A stretch of 64,000 nucleotides of DNA, from positions 90,231,319 through 90,295,318 of the forward strand of contig CP136066.1 in NCBI GenBank assembly GCA_032622095.1, given 5' to 3'. A model generated the notes under the pieces. That model ran no database searches and had not been told where the DNA came from. It was given only the letters and a program-made list of their open reading frames with translations. The translations under genes were made by a program, and so were the position numbers. Shown here piece by piece: positions 57,073 to 64,000 of this stretch (within the stretch, counting starts at the first letter, position 1; the number at the start of each line of letters is the position of its first letter). The DNA comes from Siphonodentalium dalli. Its lineage: Eukaryota; Mollusca; Scaphopoda; Gadilida; Siphonodentaliidae.

Positions 57073-57785
57073 TTGCGCTATAACTGCTCAATGTTTTAAG
57101 GTGTTACACAACGTCTGATAAAAAGAGTTCTATCTGGAATATTCACACTATTTTTTCAGAGAACATGCATAGAGTAAACATAGTACTATCGGACTATCGT
57201 AAAGTAGTTCCGTTTAATTCGGGATTAATTAACCCTCAGACTGCCGAAACTGCCGACAATAAATTCACTTGTTCATGTCCCTCGAAAATCAAACTTGCCT
57301 GTTTAGAGGTCCGATTTTCGTGGCTAATGGTGATAGAATCACAATTTTTCAGTCAAGTTCATGGATAAATTACAAATATTACACTTAATCGGCTTATGTC
57401 CGCGGCCATAAACCTGCGTTTTGATAACAATTTATTTGAGACAAACTGTTGCGCGGGTATCAGTCGGCGCTTATCGGTTGAAGTTATTATAATCGTGCAG
57501 CCTGCACGTGCAACAAGTGTTCAAATACAACAGAAAAAAAAATACTATGTCAAATAAATAACGTGATCAATGGACAGACAAGTTTCATTTCCGTGGGACA
57601 CGAAAAAGCGAATTTAATGTCGTCAGTTTCGGCAGTCTGAGGGTTTTAATTAATCTCCTTTACGATATCCCGATAGGACTATGATTACTCTATGTTCTCT
57701 GAAAAAAAATGGTGTGAATATTCCCGATAGAACTCTTTTTATCAGACGTTTTGTAACACATTAAAACATTGAGCAGTTAGCGCAA
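57073..57785. mobile_element. ~710-bp fold-back element
   Basis: The ends TTGCGCT(AT)AACTGCTCAATG at 57073 and the reverse complement ending at 57785 pair. The pairing continues about 190 bp inward through CGTCTGATAAAAAGAGTTCT, GGGAATATTCACACC and CCCTCAGACTGCCGAAACTG. The loop is about 350 bp. No coding capacity is seen; the open frame at 57165-57368 lies in the arm. Arms differ by small indels, so it is moderately old. Confidence 0.8.
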
Positions 57786-58404
57786 TTTTCTGAAATTTCG
57801 GACTATTTCGTCTATAAAAATACGATGAGCAACTGAAAATGTTTTTCAACATTCTGGAAGGGGTATATGTCCATGGTATATATGTTTAAAATTTCACGCA
57901 TAAACTATGACAGATAACAAAGTTATAATTAGTTTTATAGGCCCACCATAAATCCCCTATAATAAACGCATGCGGCCGTAAGCACATTGCTTTGCTGTGG
58001 ATACTTTCGTTCCCAGCATGCATCATTCTCGCTATCTGTAAAATGTCTATGAACAATGGCTGTGCCATGCACTCTTAGCTTTGATCCGCATTTAGAAGCA
58101 TTCTGGTGTGGCGACTGAGAAACCTGCAGTAATTTATAAGCCGTAGTTCATTGTAATAATTTGAAGAATTACTTTTCTTAACGGAATTCTGAGGCGGTCC
58201 ATTCATGTAACCAATATATTTTATATTATGATTTATATTTATGGCTAATAATATGATCTTGGTGGCGTTACCATTTCTGACTATGGTTTTCTTGTACATT
58301 AATGTCCATGCTTTTTAACGTCAATGCATAAACATATATTCAGACCGAAGCACTGAGAAACTCTGTATCCAAAGCAAGGTGCGTACCTATTGAGATCGAT
58401 ATAC

Positions 58405-59577
58405 TGCGAAACCCACAGGTATTTGGCCAAAAAATTCATAAAAATATATAAAGGTAAGTATCAAGGCTGATAGTGAAAATAGCAGGTAAAAAATCATCCT
58501 CACAAAAGCAATTTTTTTTATCAAATTGATCTGGAATTCTAGCATTATGTGCCCAAGTAATCATATTTTTTGTTAAAGTTTAGCTTTCCGTCGTACTTTA
58601 AACAAGTGAGCATAGAAAATTATTCGAAGTTGTCAATGAAGTTTATTTTTTGGTACCCGAAACGTCCGTCCAATGAAAAATCAAAAAATCAAATAATTCA
58701 ACCCCTAAATCACCGAAATCTATACTATTATCATCAAATTAAATAGCCCTATTGTTAAACAGACGTTGTTTCATGAAGTACAGCTAATTTGTGGGTGGTA
58801 CTCAACATACATCGAGTTTAATAACGATTTATGCCCTTTTTTTTCGTCAGTTTTACAGATTTCTTTTCGCGGGAGGCCATTTTGCAAAACTGAAAGCGAA
58901 ACTAACTTGAACTTTATTAAATTAGTTTTAATATCTCGCTTTTAATTGATATCCGGCATTCTTAATGACAAAAATCATGCGGTGGATATATATTATATAA
59001 TACCCACTAGATAAGGAATTAGATAAAACATTTTTTGTTATCATTGTAAAATTATTTTATTTTTGAGTCATTTACTGCAGCGTTTCTCGAGTTTGTTTCG
59101 CACTTTCAAAATGGCCTCCCGCGAAAAGAATCATGTAAAACTGACGAGGGAAAAAAAGAAAAAAATCGTTGTATGTTGAGTACCACATCCAAATTAGCTG
59201 TCCTTCGTGAAACAATGTCTGTTTGACAATAAGGCTATTTAGTTTGATGATTAGAGTATAGATTTCGGTGATTTAGGGGTTGGATTGTTTGATTTATTTT
59301 ATTTTTCATTGGACGAACGTTTTGGGTACCAACCAAATAAATTTGATTTATCAACTTTAAATGTTTTTCTATATTCACTAATTTCAAATACGACGGCGAA
59401 CCAAACTTTTTTCAAAAACTATGATTATTTGGTCACACAGTGCTACAATTATAGATCGATCAAAAATAAAATGTTGCTTTTGTAGAGAAAAATGCTGACC
59501 TCTATCAAAAATTAGATAGATACCTTTCCGAGATTTTTATTAAAATTGTGCCTAATACCTGTGGCGAAACCCTGTAT
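58405..59577. mobile_element. ~1.17-kb fold-back element
   Basis: The outer words ACTGCGAAACCCACAGGTAT (58402) and the inverse at 59577 (ATACCTGTGGCGAAACCCTG) pair. The inner arms 58500-58900 and 59100-59480 pair well: GGTACCCGAAACGTCCGTCC with the inverse of GGACGAACGTTTTGGGTACC, and TTTTCGCGGGAGGCCATTTT with its inverse at 59110. The loop is about 200 bp. The open frame at 59285-59485 lies in the arm and is not a gene. Confidence 0.8.
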
Positions 59578-60404
59578 ATACATAGAGCCCATCATGATAG
59601 AGTTGGTGTAACGCATGTACACAACGAAGATCCAGGCTCGCAGTAAAAGTCCACAGTGGCAGAATGATGATGAATTTAACACATTTCACACTTAACTCTT
59701 CATCTGGACCAGCACAATAAAGGTGACATTGACTAAACCTACATGCAGTCCAAAATTAAATTTTAAAAAAATTAATTACAAATCCAACATGGCTGCGGCC
59801 TTCCATAACTCTGTGCATTGGCGGCAAATGAAGCCGGGGCTGGAATGTCACGAATTACTGTCGACAGAGTTCAAGACTCCACTAGAATGAAGTTCCATGC
59901 TCATGGTAAATAGATTGAGGATATCATTTCTATTATTGTTGTTTTTTTTTAGCCACGTGATAATGACTTCGAACGAAGTTGGAAGAAAAAGACAGATATT
60001 GAGCTTAAATTGGCAAACATGGTCAAACTAGAATGCACTCACTGGAGCTGCCTATACTTGCGCCCATCACACATTTGGCATGTTGTGTGGTGTCTTGCCA
60101 ACAACAGTTTGAACCACGGGTGCTGGCCCCTCGTTTGAGAGATCGATAACAAAAATCTAGATATCAAATCTCTGTTCATCCATCGCTGAAATAGTTGTGT
60201 GTACGGACATAATATCCCTGTTATGATGATATGGACCCCAGTTGGCTGCATATTAGGAACGATAACTCTATCCGATCTAATTACAGGTGAGACATATTGG
60301 TAGTGTTTTTTACCTGTTAACCAACTATCAGATTTAGGCCACTCCGATGCATGGTGTATTATCTACATGTATATTACGTGAGGACCTTGATGGGGATAGC
60401 TTCA
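59578..60404. other. Unassigned intergenic sequence
   Basis: No feature is recognised. Open frames are short and lack family text. Confidence 0.4.
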
Positions 60405-60680
60405 GTCTTGAATGTTAAAGTGACACACTGCGCTCGCTGAACGAAGTCTCTCCATGTGAACGATGTATTATCTACATGTATATCACGTGATGACCTCGAT
60501 GAACGATGGGCAGCTTCCGCCCTGAATATTAAAGGGACAAAATGCACTCAGTATTTGAATATTAAAGGGACAATAGGCTCTCACGGGGGATGATTGTTAA
60601 AGTGACACAAGGCACTCACTATGGATGAATGTTAAAGTGACACTAGGCACTCACTGTGGGATAATGTTAAAGTGACATTC
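60405..60680 (+). repeat. Short tandem repeat, TTAAAGTGACACNNNGCACTCA unit
   Basis: GAATNTTAAAGTGACA with (A/G)GGCACTCACTNTGGG recurs about six times, near 60410, 60526, 60560, 60594, 60631 and 60665, with irregular spacing. A larger pair is overlaid: GTATTATCTACATGTATATT-ACGTGA occurs at 60355 and 60465. Confidence 0.7.
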
Positions 60681-60789
60681 GCATTGAAAACTTCAAAAAC
60701 TTCAAACGCGTTGACGTGCGCGTTACTAGGACTGACCCGCAGTTTATAAGGGTATACGTCTTGGATGGTAATTTGGCGCCTATAAAAAT

Positions 60790-60905
60790 TACTAAGTTTT
60801 TTTAAATTTGTGAACTTTTTGAAATTTTTGGAAGTTTTTTGAAGTTTTTGATATTTTTGAAATTTTTGAAGTTTTTGAAATTTTTGAAATTTTTGAAATT
60901 TTTCA
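60790..60905 (+). repeat. T-rich minisatellite, GAAATTTTT unit
   Basis: The unit (G/A)AA(A/G)TTTTT(T)G repeats about ten times with 9-12 bp spacing. The minus-strand open frame of Lys/Phe/Gln repeats over it is an artefact. Confidence 0.85.
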
Positions 60906-61747
60906 ATATTGTTCATTTATGAATGATTTATTACCAAAATAAAACCAGATAACAATGCAAATTAAGTATATATGTGGATTTAAATTACAATTGATGCAAC
61001 CATTTCATATTAGCGCGTGTTCATTTTTTTACAATATGTACTTCCGGTATGACGTAACATATTCACGGAAGGACAGACAAAGATCCGAACCGAAAACATT
61101 ACTTGCGTCCAGCATGGACTGGCGCAAGTAATAAGAAGTTTTCGTCACAGCGAAGACGCGGACACGCATCACTTGTGAAGTTGTGTTAGTCAACTTAGTG
61201 CCGCAGACGATTCAATAAGATTTTGTTTTAAACAACATTTTCGTGGCCCACACAAACTTGTGACACAAACCTTAAAGGGTATCTAATACCATTGAAATCG
61301 GATATAAAAATGACTAGAATAGTATAGTCCCAATTAATCTAATTGGATGCTGTTTTCAGAATTTTTTATTCTGGACAATGATATGTTTCACAGCTAGGTC
61401 AATTCAGATTTATGGTTTAGATGAATGTTTCAGCTCTAATATGGCCAGAACAATTGTATACGGTTTATCTTGTTGGAAAAGGATTCTAAAACTACAATGC
61501 AATTTGGGAAGTAAATCACCTACTTTGTATTTTCATTGGTTTTCCCTGGCGGCAATCCAGTGTGGGGCGTTTTCATTGTGAACACTGCTAACAATGAGCT
61601 ATTGCTGAGCTATTCGAAATTTATGCTTGTTTATCATATGTAATAAATTATTTTTTAATTATTTCACTTGTTGCTTATATTTATACTCCAAAATCAGTTG
61701 GATAGCTCATACAACATTGCGTATATCACTATATAGAGACAAATTTA
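60906..61747. other. Unassigned intergenic sequence
   Basis: AT-rich sequence with no recognised gene or repeat. The open frame at 61378-61581 has no family resemblance. Confidence 0.4.
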
Positions 61748-62189
61748 ACATGTAATAGCTAATCACGCTTAAGCGTATCTCCATTACGCTTAAGCATAAT
61801 TGGTTTTTATAGCAATACAACCTTATATAATTATAATGGTTTCATCTAAGGTAAATGTTCTGGGCGGATGGTAAGGTTACTAACATCAGTAATTGACTTC
61901 ATCAATTTCAGCTTCAGGGGAGTTTTGAGAGATGGAATTTGAATTAAGCTTGAGCGTAATGGCATTACGCTTTTAAAAGCGTAATTCAAATTCCATTACG
62001 CTTTACTTTAGCATAAATGCATTAGGCATAATCGTAACTGCATTACGCTTAAGCATAATGTATTATACTTAAGTATAATGGAAATCAAAATTATGCTTAA
62101 GCATTGCGCATTATGCTTAAAATTTATGCTTAAGCATAATGAATTACACTTAAGCGTAATTAGCTATTAAATGTGAATGTGGCCTCCCA
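61748..62189. mobile_element. MITE of the TGGGAGGCC family with ATTACGCTTAAGCGTAAT-type interior
   Basis: The right end TAAATGTGAATGTGGCCTCCCA is followed by TA (62190-62191). The left end (61748) is eroded but keeps TAATAGCTAATCACGCTTAA, the mirror of the right inner end. The interior has more than ten copies of the palindrome (ATTA)CGCTTAAGCG(TAAT) or variants, clustered at 61765-61800 and 61950-62160. Confidence 0.75.
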
Positions 62190-62976
62190 TATGCGTACCA
62201 TTGTTGTTTCCTACACTTTGCACCACACGTTTGGTTGTTTCGCACCATATATTTGGCCATTTCTCACCACATGTTTCGTTACGTGATGACAGCCCGCCAA
62301 TTAAGCACATTTCTTCTTTTTTTGGGAAAAAAAATAATAAATTGTGACAACAAAGTTCATGTTATTTAAAAAAAAACATCTTACCTCATACAACGACTTC
62401 AGGCTCAGCGACTTCAGGCTCACCATCACCCACTCACGGTGACTCGCGGGTCAGAATACAATTCTAGGAGGGTAGTGACCAGTGATCGAGAGGATATGCT
62501 TTAACTTTCCATCTATGAATTCCTTTTCATAATGGTCACTGTCACTCCCTTTTGTTCAGTTGGGTACCCAGCTTATTTAATTTTTCTGTTGGGTACGCAG
62601 CTTTTGTAGAATTTACATTTGGGTACCCAGCTTTATGAAATCTCACATACAGCGTGATTTAAATGCCCATTAGCGGAAACGCCATGATTTGAAGTGTTTT
62701 CCAATTGAATAAATGTTCGCTATAATTATATTACCCAATTACTCGATTACACATGTAAGAACCACTCATGATTACCAATGACCCAATGAAGAATATTGAT
62801 AATAACGCTACTGAATTTACGATTTGTGAGGACAGCCATCAACCGCACTCCATCTTTTAGATTTGTTTTATCGATATTGAGTTTCTTGTCGAATGAAGTG
62901 TGCACCAACAGGGCAAGAGGTTCAATACCATCCACCCGCGGTGAGAGGAAAGACGTTCTTGTCGTTGTTGAATATA
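62190..62976. other. Possible upstream region of a second gene
   Basis: TTGGGTACCCAGCTTNTTNAATTT-like words repeat three times at 62560-62640. No promoter element can be named with confidence. Confidence 0.35.
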
Positions 62977-63070
62977 ATGGATACCATGTCTCTGTTAATG
63001 TGTGGACTAGTGTTCTTTTTGACAATCCGTCTATCAACTGCTTCGTGCGACAATGCAACGATATGTCTCG
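62977..63070 (+). CDS. Candidate first coding exon with signal peptide
   Basis: From ATG at 62977 the frame reads MDTMSLLMCGLVFFLTIRLS-TASCDNATICL and then meets G|GTAAGT, a consensus donor (phase 1). A short polar start, a hydrophobic core and TAS before Cys fit a secretory signal peptide, with cleavage probably after Ser. A sequon (NAT) follows. This would be the first exon of a secreted or membrane protein running off the right edge. A second ATG three codons in (62986) is also possible. No further exon is recognised in the window, so the family is unknown. Confidence 0.4.
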
Positions 63071-63077
63071 GTAAGTT

Positions 63078-63350
63078 AAGTTAAAGTGATATGAAACACT
63101 CTGGTAAAGGGTGATCAAATAAAATTGAGAATAATCTTGCTCAAAGTAGTTATATTTTACGGATATTAATCCAAATTGACAACACATATCGTCAATCTTA
63201 TATATTAATTAAATGCAATGACTCTCAATGGCGAAATCATGTGTGTTAGTTAATCGTCGATAGTTGCGTCCCGAATGGAGATGTAAATGTTTACAATTGA
63301 GCATAGTTCAGACAATGTTTTCTATGGAGTGGTATGGTCGATTTCTTTTG
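63078..63350 (+). repeat. Dispersed repeat, copy with TTAAAGTGATATGAAACACTC
   Basis: It shares with 63648-63830 the words AATAATCTTGCTCAAAGTAG, ATCCAAATT, TTATATATTAATTAAATGCA and TCAATGGCGAAATCATGTG. It also shares TTTACAATTGAGCATAGTTC-like and GAGTGGTATGG-like ends with 37795-38050 and 42553-42800. It begins a few bases after the splice donor of the candidate exon at 62977. A minus-strand open frame overlapping it is not a gene. Confidence 0.75.
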
Positions 63351-63647
63351 GGAATTTTGGCGAACTTAGTAAAATGCTGCATTCTCCAGGTTGGCATGGC
63401 GTCTGATTACTAACTTATCAATTTCATGGACCCGAACAAGACCATAATATGTCTTTAAACGAACATGCTTCATTGCAGATTTGTTGTGCATTTATTGTGC
63501 ATTGCGTGTGAGAAAATTATGGTCAAACGCTAAATGTGGTCGATGGTTTCTAATTGTTTTATTTGTTAAAGATACTTGACAAAAAAGCTGTGAACTTTTC
63601 AGTGTATGTGTTGTCCGAATTGACATCAACTTAGTGAACATTTCCTA

Positions 63648-63830
63648 AGTTAAAGTGATGTGAAACACTCAGGTAGGGTGAACGGATAGAAATGTAGAAT
63701 AATCTTGCTCAAAGTAGTTATTTTTACGAATATAAATCCAAATTACATCACACACCGTCATTCTTATATATCAATTAAATTCAATGACTCTCGATGGCGA
63801 AATCATGTGCGCTGGATTTCGTTCAGATTT
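63648..63830 (+). repeat. Dispersed repeat, second nearby copy
   Basis: Direct repeat of 63078-63260, about 570 bp downstream, with about 85-90 % identity by eye. GATTACTAACTTATCA/GATTACTATCTTATCAG (63407, 63879) shows that the similarity resumes in the flank, so the original duplication probably covered about 570 bp. Confidence 0.75.
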
Positions 63831-64000
63831 TCGGCGATGTCAGTAGAATTCTACATTCTCCCAGCTGGCACAGCGCCTGATTACTATCTTATCAGTTCCG
63901 TGCACCCATTATCCTGCATCCGAATATAACGAAAGTTTCAATACCACAGTAGCTCATTGATAATGCCATATAGTCAATAGAGCGATAATGTTTGCGGAAA

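Noticed and set aside
60632-60916. Lys/Phe/Gln-repeat protein on the minus strand
   Set aside because: It is a translation of the GAAATTTTT minisatellite.

Overview
This is a eukaryotic, AT-rich, intron-rich and repeat-dense window. It is most likely from a marine invertebrate. A lophotrochozoan such as a mollusc is my first guess, and an invertebrate deuterostome is possible. There are no operons, no bacterial-type genes and no complete RNA genes. The one clear host gene is a plus-strand ionotropic glutamate receptor (iGluR). I assembled it as seven exons (4412-4559, 9032-9132, 23178-23268, 24515-24848, 38468-38685, 40189-40445, 41991-42333). Every splice phase agrees across the six introns, and the stop is at 42331-42333. 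The part seen covers the end of the amino-terminal domain, the full S1/S2 ligand-binding domain, M1, the pore loop, M3, M4 and a short cytoplasmic tail. The amino-terminal domain proper should lie upstream, in or beyond the first 4.4 kb. A second host gene may start at 62977-63070, a signal-peptide-like exon with a consensus splice donor.

The large introns are built from nested mobile DNA. 1-4.4 kb holds a Ty3/gypsy pol fossil (minus strand) and a recent 196-bp direct duplication. 4.6-9 kb holds a degenerate LINE, a minisatellite and a LINE tail. 9.5-20.2 kb is a long fold-back element. Its centre holds two adjacent copies of a 131-bp tandem array, and its right arm was split by a 5277-bp DNA transposon (14346-19622) flanked by a 10-bp target duplication. 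That transposon itself carries a 592-bp TTAA element and other MITEs. 20.8-21.9 kb is a ~160-bp tandem array.

The most striking structure is 24992-37687. This 12.7-kb element sits inside the iGluR intron between M1 and M3. It has terminal inverted repeats of about 2.2-2.5 kb made of tandem arrays, identical outermost bases (AGGTCCGTGAAGTTGGATCG) and a perfect 9-bp target duplication (ATTTCGCAG at 24983-24991 and 37688-37696). Its GC-rich core carries decayed minus-strand genes: a cysteine-rich zinc-finger piece, a SAP-like piece, a family-B-DNA-polymerase-like piece and a superfamily-1 helicase piece with a clear Walker A. A CR1/L2-type LINE with an open 586-codon reverse transcriptase frame later inserted exactly into the left repeat (27451-29388).

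42.3-64 kb is intergenic: LINE fragments (43.0-43.9 kb minus, 47.3-48.3 kb plus), a ~180-bp degenerate satellite, a second member of the long fold-back family (51.2-55.5 kb), two smaller fold-back elements (57.1-57.8 and 58.4-59.6 kb) and further MITEs. MITEs whose interiors are packed with the palindrome GCGCTTAAGCGC or relatives occur at 15.7, 17.4, 45.4 and 61.8 kb.
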